Of a stretch of DNA of 64,000 nt, positions 9,004 through 20,072 are shown in pieces. The position numbers were made by a program, and so were the translations under genes. The notes under the pieces are model-generated. The model had not been told where the DNA came from. It saw only the letters and a program-made list of their open reading frames with translations, and did no database searches. Location of the stretch: the NCBI GenBank assembly GCA_011032825.1, contig JAADJZ010000014.1, positions 372,001 through 436,000 of the forward strand, written 5' to 3'. Position 1 is the first letter of the stretch; the number at the start of each line of letters is the position of its first letter. This DNA is from Massariosphaeria phaeospora. Taxonomy: Eukaryota > Ascomycota > Dothideomycetes > Pleosporales.

Positions 9004-11370
9004 CTACGAGGTGGTCACGCCCGCACTCACACTCGCCGACGTCGTCGACACGGCGCCATCCTCGCTATCAGCGCCCTCTTTCGGGCGGTCCCAGGTTCTA
9101 AGGTGGGCTGGACGTTATCAGTAGGAGGCTACAATCGGAGCACGAAGAGAGCTTTGTCCTGCCCGGCATCTTGTGCTACACCACACCAGGCTGGCGGGTG
9201 CTTCTGGATAAGCGTATCGACTGCGCAATAATCCAAAGTAGAAAAGCTGGGAAATCTCTGCACTTACCGCGCGTGCATGAAATCATGATGCAATCCTCCT
9301 CGAAGCCCAGCCATGATAACGGATGGTCGTCGACTACTTTCGTCTGCGAAACCCTTTCAGTAAGTGCCTCTTTATACAAATTCTATCGTCCACTTACCAT
9401 AACTGGCGGCAGCATCGGCGTGCGCGCTCGAGGCTCCATCGGGTGTACCACTTCATCCTCTTCCACCTCGCTGCCCGTAGTCAAGTTGGAATCCGATCGG
9501 AATCTCGTAGCGGAGCTTTCGGTTCTGCTCCGCTGCATCTTCGTCGCTGACGTCACGCTATTCCGCTGTCTCACAGACGCCTGCATTAATATTAGCAAAA
9601 CACCACCGGTCTATAGATAGACTGCAACGGACCGCCCGGGGTCGGTGGAGCATGCCCACACTGAAGTCCCACAGCAACAGCCGACAGTCTTCACCAACGC
9701 TCCCTATTCGGTAGTTCCGGTCGTCGCATCGCCAGGGATCAAACTGCACGGCTGTAACCCATGAGCTGTGTCCCTGACAGCGCGCCACGAGTTGGCTGTC
9801 CGCGAGTGACCAGATGGACACGAGATCGTCTTGGCCGCCGGTAACAATATACCTGCCGTCCGGCGACCAGCACACGCACATGAGGCCGCCATAGTAACTC
9901 GTGAACACGTGTAGTAAGCTGCCACAATGAGTATAAACTGTGCTGACTTGTAAGAGACATACCGTTCTTTTAGAAAGTCAATCACTCGGAAAGATCCGTC
10001 CTCGGAGACAACTGCGATGTGCTGGCAGTCTGGCGAGAATGCGAACGCATTTATTTTAGCATTAGACACCTTCCAGTACGACACAGGATTGGCCTTCTGG
10101 TTCTTTGAGGTGACCGATTTCTTCACACACAGCGACGCCTTGGTCTCATTCCGCTGGGGCGCTATGTCGGCAGCGTGATCTTCGACAACAAACGGGGCGT
10201 CTTCCTTCTCCTTGTCGTATACGATCAGGCTACCATCCATGTGCGCTGCAAGAAACAGGTGCTCGCTGTTTGGAAGCCACCGAATGTCTATTACAGCAGA
10301 CCGGTTGATCGCCCCCTGGCATGATTAGCTAGATTAACAGCACCCATCTCTCACTCCACCCACATTTTTATTTATACGCGCGTATTTCTGCGACATGGGC
10401 TCGTACCATATGATGTCCCCAGTGGAAAACCCCATGACGATGTCGATGTGGTTGGGGCCTTTGGTAACCTGATTTATGTCGTGGCATATCGCGTGCGCCT
10501 TGGTGAAGAGGATCTTGGTCATATGTTCCTCCTTGATCGGCGACGACAGATCCAGCCATTGCATCGCTCGGTTGACGTTAACAAACGCATAGAATCCAGT
10601 CGGGTTGTGCTCCTGCAGTCGCTTCGACATAGCCTCGTGGGGAATGACTCTGGACACGAAGGAAGAATTGCTTTTGACAATATTGCTCTTGGGTTTCCGG
10701 CGCTTGAGTGGATCCTTTGCATCCTTGCCGTTTACTATGGCCAGGGATGGGTTTCCCTGCCCAAAAGCTGGTGCAGGGTGACCTTCGAATGAGGCCGGCG
10801 CAACGCCGTTCCCATTGTTTGAGCCTGCATCACTCCCCTGGCTGTTCGTTTCATGCGGCGACTCTTGAATGCTTTGTGGTACCTGTGATCGCGTGCTGTT
10901 CGTAGTGCCGAGTTTGTATAGTCGCGAGTAGGACGGCTGGCGCGGCGCAAGAACGACGAGTGACAGCTTCGAGCCAGCGCTTGGCGGAGGCAACGTCGTA
11001 GCGAGCGGGTTCGGGTTCTGAATCGGGGCTTCTGAGGGGTGCGGCGGTGGCGTGGCTAGGTGGAGGTCTTCTCTAAGCACATACGTCCCTGTCACGGCCA
11101 TGGTGAGCGGGCGCATTCAGTACTGATGGCTACGGGTGGGCTTACCTTCTCCCGCTACTAACTGGTATTCCGGGCCCGTGGGATGCGTGAGGATGTTGTT
11201 CGTCTCGATCAGTTGCCCTGCGCCAATCTGGCCGGGGAGGGCGCCGACCGGATATCTGGGCGGAGGAGGAAGCACACTGAGGAGGGGTCAGCCAGGCGCA
11301 TGCAATCAAATGGCCCGGACATGATTGGGCACAAGAAAGGGCAGTTGCATGCGTGGAGGACTCACAACAT
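9004..11370 (-). CDS. creC: WD40 protein CreC (WDR20 family), deubiquitinase cofactor
   Basis: Eight exons were assembled: 11370..11366, 11276..11146, 11088..10364, 10315..9963, 9918..9633, 9580..9398, 9343..9268 and 9107..9004, giving 620 residues with consistent phase. The first coding exon is only ATGTT; joined to exon 2 it gives [12 protein letters not shown], the expected CreC start. Later text includes [18 protein letters not shown], the [20 protein letters not shown] segment, then WD repeats such as [20 protein letters not shown] and the terminal HLRTWDRP. CreC stabilises and activates the deubiquitinase CreB in fungal carbon catabolite repression; WDR20 does the same for USP12/46 in animals. 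The intron at 9962..9919 is only 44 nt. The donor at 9632 (GTCCGT) is weak. It is divergent from GEM1, and the arrestin lies downstream on the same strand. Confidence 0.92.
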
Positions 11371-12042
11371 GGCTGGAGGTGTCGCAATATGCCGCCAGAC
11401 AAGCTGCAATCTATCAACGCCGTCTGGTCGTTCTCGGCCAGATCGCGAGCCCGGGGGACAGACACAGGGCGGTCAGTACATTAGCTTCTCGCCGGCGCTT
11501 TTGTCGCGAGTTGAGGGCGGGGTCAGGCAGTGCGATGTGCGTCTCGATGCGGGCGCGAGGAACCGGCCGTGTCGAAGGACGGACGTCGGGAGAGCCAACC
11601 GACGGACGTGGAGGAATTGCGGAGGCGGCTAGTAGTTGGCGGAGGAGGCCCGCGCGATCACCGCTACGGCATCTCGACCAGCACCGGTGGCGGAGAGGGG
11701 TGGTCTGGAGGGAGCTGCAGCGGCATCTGTCCGGCGAAGCGGCTCTGTCGCGGTTTTGCCCCAGCGAAAAGAACATGGCGAAATGGGCGATTGCATCACT
11801 AGAGGCTTGAGATGAGGCTGGCTGCCAGCGCCCACTTCCAATCCGGCGGGGCAAGCTGGACCCTGCGCGCCTGCATCCACGCACACGCACACGTATGCCA
11901 AGGGAAAGACCACCCGACAGCTGCTGCCCTCTACCTAGCCCTGGAGGTGTTTAACAACCTACGTCTACCACAACCTAGCGAGCATGTCCACTCGTCGACG
12001 CACAGCTGAATCTATTATTACCGCGTGGGATGCACACTGGAC
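11371..12042. promoter_or_regulatory. Divergent promoter region creC / GEM1
   Basis: This 672-bp stretch lies between the divergent ATGs of creC and GEM1. It is GC-rich with many CGG/GCGG elements. Overlapping open frames on both strands (for example 11325..11810 +) have no coding look and no family resemblance. No individual regulatory site was assigned. Confidence 0.45.
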
Positions 12043-14031
12043 ATGGCAACAGGTACTGCTTTCCGCAAACCCTTCTTCGCTGTCGTGAGCCTAATGCTGA
12101 AGCAGTCGTCCGGATCTGTGTATGCGGCGATGAGGGAGTCGGCAAGAGCTCCATCATCACCTCGTTCGTTAAAAATGTCTTTGTCACCGCCAAAATCCAG
12201 TCCGTCCTTCCGCAAGTGACGCTGCCGCCGATGCCCGGAATACCTGATGCTGCCACTACCACCATCGTTGACACGTCTGCGCTGGCACACGAGAGAGAGA
12301 CTCTGCGGAAGGAGCTGCGCAAGTCGAACGTCATCCTCCTAGTATTCTCGGATTACTACAGCTTTGAGCGGGTCTCGCTTTTCTGGATGCCCTTCTTCCG
12401 GTCGCTGGGGGTGAACGTGCCGGTGATCCTCTGCGCGAGCAAGGGTGACCTGGCGTCAAACGGGACAATGGCGCAGGTGTCTATCGAGGAAATGCTGCCG
12501 GTCATGAACGAGTTTAAGGAAGTCGACGCCGGCATTCGGACAAGCGCTAAGGAGCATAATAATATCGTCCAGGCCTTGTTCATGTGCGTGAAGGCCGTCA
12601 CGGATCCGATTGCGCCGCTATACGATTCGAAGGAGAACGCTCTGAAACCGGCCGCTATATCCGCCCTGAAGCGTGTCTTCCACCTCTGCGACAAAGACAA
12701 GGACGGGTACTGGAATGACGAGGAGATCACCGACTTCCAGATCAAATGCTTTGAGAAACCTATCCTGGAGGCCGAATTGCTAACCATCAAGCGTTCGATT
12801 GCGAGTGTTCTACCAGGCTCCGTCAGCGACAAGGGCATTGATGAGAAGGCATTCTTACAGCTGAACACTTTCTATGCGGTAAATGGCCGCCATGAAAGCA
12901 TTTGGATGATTCTGAGGAAATTCCATTACACGGATAGCTTGAGTCTCCGGGAGGCGTTCCTGCGCCCCAAGTTCGACGTGCCCCAGTTTTCATCGGCAGA
13001 GCTGAGTCCATCCGGATACCGGTTCTTCGTCGACCTGTTTCTGAAGTTTGACAAGGACAACGATGGTGGTCTGAACGACAAGGAGCTAGCCAATCTGTTT
13101 GCACCTGCACCAGGGGTCCCTCCATCTTGGATAGACTCCGCTTTTCCGTCATGCACAGTGCGGAACGAGAGGGGGCACATCACGTTACAAGGATGGCTTG
13201 CGCAATGGAGCATGACGACTTTCGAACAGCCCAAGACTACACTGGAGTACCTTGCGTATCTGGGCTTCGAAAGCGGCGACCGCGGAGGTACTGCAAGTGC
13301 ACTGAAGGTGACCAAAGCACGAAAGCGCCGCAACAAACCAGGCCGTGTTGAGCGAAACGTTGTCAAGTGCTACGTGCTGGGCTCGCGGGGAAGCGGGAAG
13401 AGCACACTGTTATCGGCATTTCTACAGCGACCTTTCTCGCACACGTACCATCCCACTATCAAACCTCAATCCGCAGTTAACAGCGTGGAGCTGAAGGGTG
13501 GCAAGCAGTGTTACCTGATCCTCGAAGAACTGGGCGAACTGGAGCCTGCGATACTCGAAAACCAGGCAAAGCTGGACTCGTGCGATCTGCTGTGCTACAC
13601 GTATGACTCCAGCGATCCCGATAGCTTCGCACACATCGTTGAGTTACGGAAACGATACCCCAACCTCGACAAGCTGCCTGCCGTCTACACGGCGCTGAAG
13701 GCAGACCAGGACAAGGCGATGCAGCGGTGCGACCAGCAGCCGGACGAGTACACGAGCGCGCTGAATATGGCGGCGCCACTACATGTCAGTACGACGTGGA
13801 GCAGCATATCAGAGCTATTCGTGCATGTAAGTACCACGCATCGTCCTAGTTTGCTAGAGCTGACCCCCCCTATAGCTCGCCGAGTGTGCGACATATCCGT
13901 CGACAGCCTTCCCGAAGAGCGACGAAGAGCCATGGGACAACATGAACCTGTATTTGGCGTTGGGGGCGGTAGTATCCACGATAGCTTCCGTGGTGTTCAT
14001 CTGGAAGCGCAACAGCTCTGCCTCGACGTAG
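12043..14031 (+). CDS. GEM1: Mitochondrial Rho GTPase Gem1 (Miro)
   Basis: Exons are 12043..12052, 12106..13826 and 13876..14031, giving 628 residues. The 10-nt first coding exon (ATG GCA ACA G) joins to give [14 protein letters not shown], the usual Gem1 start. In order come the first GTPase (P-loop GDEGVGKSS at 11-19), two EF-hand loops ([12 protein letters not shown] and [12 protein letters not shown]), each with its Miro-type helper helices, a second GTPase ([11 protein letters not shown], with [15 protein letters not shown] after it), and one C-terminal membrane span ([19 protein letters not shown]) followed by basic residues. This layout anchors it as a tail-anchored outer mitochondrial membrane protein that controls mitochondrial shape, inheritance and ER-mitochondria contact sites. 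The stop TAG overlaps a GTAGGT that could serve as a donor, but the direct stop gives the normal length. Confidence 0.95.
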
Positions 14032-15095
14032 GTAGTAGGCGCGTGGCCCTTTCACTCGTTCTGCTGATACACAGGTTGCTGCATTTTTAGGGAGTTGCGG
14101 GGAGAGCCCAAGGATTTTATCTTGAGTGCTCATAAGTCGGCTCTAGATAGTGTGTAATGAGTAATCGAACGCTCCAGTAACCTCGCACCCCTGCCCTGCT
14201 GTAGCGCGCACGTCGGCTAAGCAAGAGAGGTGGTGGGCTGCTACTATAGGCGCAGGGGAACACCGGGCATCCATTCACTCCCCCGTACCACGTCAGGCGC
14301 CTAAGCAGTCCATAGATGATGGCAAGCCGGTTGACCCGCGTGATGCCGTTGAGACACATGGTCTTGAGCTAAGATGCACGAGCGCGCTGGGCTGCTCACG
14401 CCCCTGGCGCTACCGCAGGGCAGGGCGCGTATAGAGGTATGTTTGGGGGTTTAGATTTATGGCCCTAGGGCTGGGAAGTAGATGGTCGCGTTGACTTAGT
14501 GTCGGCGGTGCGCAATCAGAGTCGTGGTGGGTGGTGCGGTGTGGTGTGGTGTGGCGATTTAGGAATAGGGATAGGGGATCGCGTGAGGAGTTCATGCGAG
14601 GGCATTCGTATCTAATCTGGCAGCAGCCGTCTGGCTGCGACGCATTCCCGCAATCCCACTAGCATGCGTAGATGCAGGCGCAGAGAGCACGGAGAGGCTG
14701 CACAAAGACGTCGCTTCGTCCGCCACGCCGCCGTGCCTTGGGGTCCGCCGCTCGACTTGGGGTCCGCCGCTCTGCTTGGCGTCGTCGGCCTCTTGCGATC
14801 CCTGAAGCTACGGCCAACGCCCACGCCCACGGCCACTTCACGACGCACCCTGACGCACACCTATATCCTGCCCTCCGCTGCGCCCAAGGCCATGCAATCC
14901 TCTATTGTTACCCCTACCGCCGTGCCTCTGTCCCCGTCGCTGCCCCCGTCCCGCGCCGTCCAGCCCGCCGCCCGATGAGGAGCCCCCCCGTCAACAGAGA
15001 ACGTCCAACGAGCCACCAGCGCCCGTGGCTGTCCGCAGCAGTCTCGCCGGCCTCCAAGTGACACGCCGCGCCGTCTGCGAGAGCACGCTGGGACC
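14032..15095. promoter_or_regulatory. GEM1 3' flank and ZDS upstream region
   Basis: This 1.06-kb stretch has no gene. The half nearest the ZDS start is rich in CCGCC/CCCGTC pyrimidine tracts, which suits a fungal promoter and 5' UTR. The open frames at 14664..15108 are composition artefacts. Confidence 0.4.
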
Positions 15096-18000
15096 ATGCA
15101 GGAGGTGAGCAACGAGATCCCGCAGCCCGCCTTTTCTGTGGCACCTCGCGACGTGTACAATGAACTGGTGCTGCCGCCCTCCCTGCTCGCTCCCTGCCAC
15201 CTGCCTGCAGCCGGCCTGGATGCTTCGCTGCTAACCCGCGCCGCAGTCGACGGAACGAGAACGAGAACGAGCCCGCGAGCTGGACCGCATGTTCCAAAGC
15301 CGTCGCGGCCACGCTCCGCAGATCTCCATCAGCGACGACAATCACCATGTCACCGAGGCCATTGGCGACATGTACGGCGGCGATGACGAGTACCACCCCC
15401 GCCGCCACTCGCGCCCGCTGAGCTTCATCAGCTCGCCCCTCGGAGACGCCCTCGACACGCCGCCGTCGCCCTTTGACCCCTTCCCCACCGCGCCGCCGCG
15501 GTCCCCCCTCCGCGCCCAGATGTCCCACACCAACGACAAACCGGCGACGCCGACGAGCCCCAATGGCAGCGACAAGCCGCCCGACAGACGGCCGTCGTTT
15601 GCCGGGCGAGGCTCAGGCTCAGGCTCAGCAGGCTCAAACGGGCCGCTGTCACCGCCGCTGTCACGCACAAACTCGGACACGGCCACGCAGCAGTTCCCGC
15701 TGCACGACCTGGAATACGAGTCAAGCGCCGCCGGCCTGGCCCAAGAACTGAGCAATCTGCAGGCCATCCGGCGCATGTCCATGGACGTCAACACCGCCGA
15801 CCCCGACCTGCCGTCCTTCAAGTCCTTCCAGCCTTCTGCGGCGCCGCAGCACTTTTCCGAGGAAGAAGACCCCGCGAAGCTGTTTTGGGTCCCCGCTCGA
15901 TTGCACCCCGAACTTTCCCCGCAGGAGTTCAAGTCGTTTATAGAAGAGAAGGTGGAGAAGGTCCGGCGTCGCTCGAGCGATTCCGACTCGCTCTCCATAG
16001 ATGGCAGCCTCGACCGCCAGGGCTCGGCCGGAGGGCTGCGGCGGAAGAAGTCGATGCTCTCGAGACAGGTTGATAATGGGAACGGCTACAGAGACGGCGC
16101 CGAGCGGCTAGAACGAAAGCGCTCGGGAGGACAGCCGCCTAATGGTGGCCTCCCTCAGTTGAAGGAGATAGTTGACGACCCTATGAGTCTGGTGCGACGC
16201 ATGAGCATAGACTCGGCGGGGATGCACTCTGCCTCGGACGGCGAGGCGGCGAACGAGGACGTGCCAATCCTCCCTGCTGGTATAGCTGGGAACAACCTAA
16301 AGCGGTCCACTCGCACAAACTATAGACGCGGCAGCATCCGCAAAGGCGAGCGTGTGCCCTTCTCAAGACGAGTGATGACCAGACAGGCCGAGACTGACAC
16401 CGAGGAATCACCAGTGTCTTCGCCGACTCACAGCAGAGATCCCGATTTCCTCAACCAGGGTCTCAGTCGTGTGCAATCTGAGCCTGCCAACCGGCCGGAT
16501 GGCCCAGAGAACTTTTCGCGTCCGACACGGAAGCGGTCGCCTCCACTTATACAGCAGCAAAGGCCTACGTCAGATGAGGACTACGGCATACCAGATTCTG
16601 CTGGCCAACCAGAGGATCGCAGAACGTCACAACCGAAGTCGTTCCATTCGCGGATCGCGTCGAATGGTCGAACCACAGCAACTCTTCCGGGAGTGCCGGG
16701 ACACATGCCCCAACAAGTTCCCCAAATCATTGAAACCCCACCGCAGGACTCGCAAAGAAAGCCACAGATGCCGCTGCCAGAGCGCAATTCATCCCGTGTA
16801 CCGCCTCCGTCGCACCAAAAATCCCAGCCCCAGCCCCAGCCGCATCCACAACCCCCACGCATTCCCGCTCAATCCCAGCAACGGCCCCCCTCTGCGGGCC
16901 GACAGAACCGCCATGCTCAGGCCGCCCAAAATTCTCCGATCCAGCCGGCACAGTCCTTTGACGACTTGATAGCTCACCCTTCACCCTTGCCAGGAAATAA
17001 TACGAGGATAGATTCGTTATCAATTATACCAAATCTTACCGAGGAGAAAAAATCCGACAAGAAAAAAGACAAAAAGGACGAAGGGTCAAGGAAGACGAGT
17101 TGGGGCTGGCTGTTGGGGAGTGACGACAAAGAGAAGGAGCGGGATAAGAAGGAAAAGGAAGATAGAGAAAAAGAAGTAGCGAAGAAGGTAAAGAACAAGC
17201 TTAGCAAGGTGCAAGATAAGAGCCATGACGACACAAGGCTGGATGTGCTGCAAACTTCAATAACAGGTGGGCGCGGACGGGAGAGCGTAGTGCTTGATCG
17301 TGATAGCGTGAAGCTGGAGGAGGAGCGTAAAAAGGAAAGCAACCGCAAGTCCTCTGCAGGAGACTCGAAGAAGGAGAAGGAGTCCGGGCTGTTCTCGTCG
17401 ATTTTCGGCGGCGGTAAGAAGAAGGGTGACAAGGACTTGAATCATAAGAAAGCAACTTCTATGCGTGGCCTGTCACCGGAACCGCCGCCGCGGATACTCA
17501 AGCCCGACGTTGACTACAACTGGACCCGATTTTCGATCTTGGAAGAGCGCGCCATCTACCGCATGGCGCATATTAAGCTGGCGAATCCCCGTCGGGAGCT
17601 GTACTCTCAAGTTCTACTGAGCAATTTCATGTATTCGTATCTGGCCAAGGTGCAGCAAATGCACCCGCAGATACAAATCGGCACCTCTGCGCAGGCGAAG
17701 CAGCAGCAGAAAATGGCGGCCGCCGCGCAGCAGAAGAAAGACCAGCCAGAGGAGTTCACTCAGTACCAGCGGTACCAGCAGGTACGTTCATGAACTGCAT
17801 CTTGTTACTATCACTATTACTATATATCTAACTATCATAGCAGCAAGAGACTGAGAAGACGCCTAACACTCAGCAGGACAATGCAGCCGCCGAGCCCCAG
17901 CACGACGACGACCATCGGGCGGATTCTCGCACCGGCCAAAACACTCAGCATAGAGAGCACAAATCGCGGGAACAACGTGATCAGCGCGACCATCGCGAAC

Positions 18001-18176
18001 AACGTGAAGCACGCGAGCAACAACCTCGAGACTCGCATCATTCGACGTACTCCCAGGGCGGCGCCAATGGCTACAGCGTAGCGGACTCGCAGCGCTACAT
18101 GGGCCAGGGCAAGCAACAGGGCTATCACGGCTACGACGATTCGGACCAAAGCAGCAGGGACGACGAGATGTGGTAG
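15096..18176 (+). CDS. Zds1/Zds2-type regulator of PP2A-Cdc55 with Zds C-terminal domain
   Basis: Exons are 15096..15104, 15247..17781 and 17841..18176, about 959 residues. The short first exon (MQE) is joined in phase to STEREREARELDRMF-like sequence; starting at the internal ATG 15289 is an alternative. Most of the protein is disordered: Ser/Pro-rich with basic phospho-site motifs (RRMSMD, RRMSIDS) and a KKDKK-rich block near 590-720. The one folded part is the Zds C-terminal motif at about 750-803 (RILKPDVDYNWTRFSILEER, then AIYRMAHIKLANPRRELYSQ). In yeast, Zds proteins bind Cdc55 through this motif and promote Cdc14 release and polarity. The last exon is Gln/Arg/His-rich. Its acceptor is a tandem TAGCAG, so one Gln may be optional. 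Confidence 0.87.
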
Positions 18177-20072
18177 CTTGAATGATGGATCGCAGTTCGC
18201 TTCAGTTCAGTTCAGTAACCACCCCCTTTCACATGTTCTATCTGAATGACGGCGTAAGAGATGAGATGCGATGAGATGAGTCTGATGAGATGGGAAACGC
18301 ATGACCCCCTCCGGCCTCGGCCCCACCTTTACTTTAGATTCCCACGTGCACGGGGGAAGAAGGGAATCACCCATCCGCCTCCCTCCCTCGCCAGCATCGG
18401 TGGGAACACGTACGACTTATCTACCTAACTACCTACTTTTTCTGTATCATATGAACGTACGTTTTCACTCACTCACTCTTTCTTTCTTCCTGACTTGTGC
18501 GCTTTTCTCTTTTCGATTGGCCGTCTCTGTATCGACTTTCGCTGGGTGTCTGGTTCGGTTCGGTTTGGGGTCGGGAAAGAAAGAAAGGGCTCTGGGCTGG
18601 GCTGGGGTTGCGAAGGAAGGAAGGAAGCAAGCGTGGGCGCTGTATATGTATGGGGCATGCCTTGGGTGCAACGGGATGTTCGAGCTGCATGCGAAGCATA
18701 CGGTCGAGGTCAAGGTCATGGTCAAGGTCACGATTTGATTGATGAGGCATGGATGGATGGATGCATGGACTGATGGATTGACAACGGGCATTATGTTCTG
18801 TAATGTAGTTTAGGGAGAGGGGAGGGTTTATCTTAGTAGGTAGGTCGGCGTGGTCATGCTGTACCTACCTACCTGATTACTTACCTCTGTATGAGTGTCA
18901 TCTATCCTCTGGCTATGCAGAATACTACACACTATTACACACTATTCTACTATTACACACTATTCTACTATTACACACGACACAGTACCCAATGAGATGA
19001 GATGAGATGAGATAAGGTGCCATTTTTTCCACATCACATCATCGCATGAAGGAGTTGTTCGGTTCAGCTCAGTTTAGTTTGCTGTATGTAGGGAGGTTAG
19101 ATTGCTGTAGTTCGGACGTTGTTTGCTAGGCGGCCGCCATCGATATCGATACTAAAAGCTGGCTTAGCTGGCATGGAAAGATGACATAGATGGTTAGATG
19201 GTTAGATAGGTGGGTAGGTAGGTAGGAAAAAACATATATCCGAGATGAGATGAGATAAGAAGAAACGGCATCACGCGTGCGGCGGGTGTATGAGCTGTTT
19301 CTACAGATTTTGTTTTGTTTTGTTTAGTTTAGTATGTGTTGGATTGGATTAGAGTTGGAAGTGTAGGTGTAGCTGTAGGTGTAATTATAAACTATTTGCA
19401 GAAGGCAGGCAATGTAGGTCTTCTAAGCCAAGTAGACAAACAAACTATCAACCAAAATCCACAAACTCCCTTCAACTCAACCAGCCTTTCAAGAGTCAAA
19501 GTCAAAGCTCCTCCCAACAAAAAGCCTATCCTATCTAAAAAACTCAATTCAAGCTGGCTTCCAAGTATACTACCTTAACTTGCTACTAGTAATATTGAAT
19601 GGGATAGTTATGGTTCGCACGAAAAATGTATTTGATGGTTTGCTGCAGATGCGGTGTGTGGGCCTTGAGGGCGGTGGTACTGTTGTTGCCTAGGCGGCGT
19701 GGAACGGTGAGAAAGACAGATGGTTTGATGGAGGTAGGGGAGAATGAATTATGAAATCCCATCTACGATGCGATGCTATGCTGTAAAAACAAACCAACAT
19801 ACTGACCGCATTGTGGATACATACGATACATACACACCTGGGCCAACATCCCATCCACAATCCAACACAGCGCGTATTCCGTTTAAACTATTCCCCTTAT
19901 TACTGTTCATTTACTTTTATAACTTCGCATTCCGCATTCACATTCTCATCCTTCTTTCTAAGTAAGACATTACATTAACTTCCCAGAAAAGCTAGCTACC
20001 ACTAGGTATCCCCCCTTCTCGTCCCCTTTCTCTGTTCCCTTCTCTTTTCCCGTTCCCATTCCCCTTCCCCAT
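18177..20072. other. Convergent intergenic region rich in short tandem repeats
   Basis: ZDS (+) and the GH16 gene (-) converge over 1.9 kb. The DNA is full of short tandem motifs: ATGAG units (18258-18297, 18991-19015, 19240-19257), GGAA (18611-18628), a GGTCAAGGTCAT duplication (18707-18732), and an ACACTATT-based block at 18924-18978. No open frame is convincing. Confidence 0.55.
18924..18978 (+). repeat. Tandem ACTATTACACACTATTCT block
   Basis: Overlapping copies of a motif of about 17 bp (ACACACTATTCTACTATT with variants) repeat roughly three times in intergenic DNA. It is a short minisatellite-like tract with no coding role. Confidence 0.7.

Noticed and set aside
11325..11890. Overlapping open frames on both strands between creC and GEM1
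   Set aside because: Arg/Ser-rich text from GC-rich promoter DNA; no splice structure and no conservation signal.
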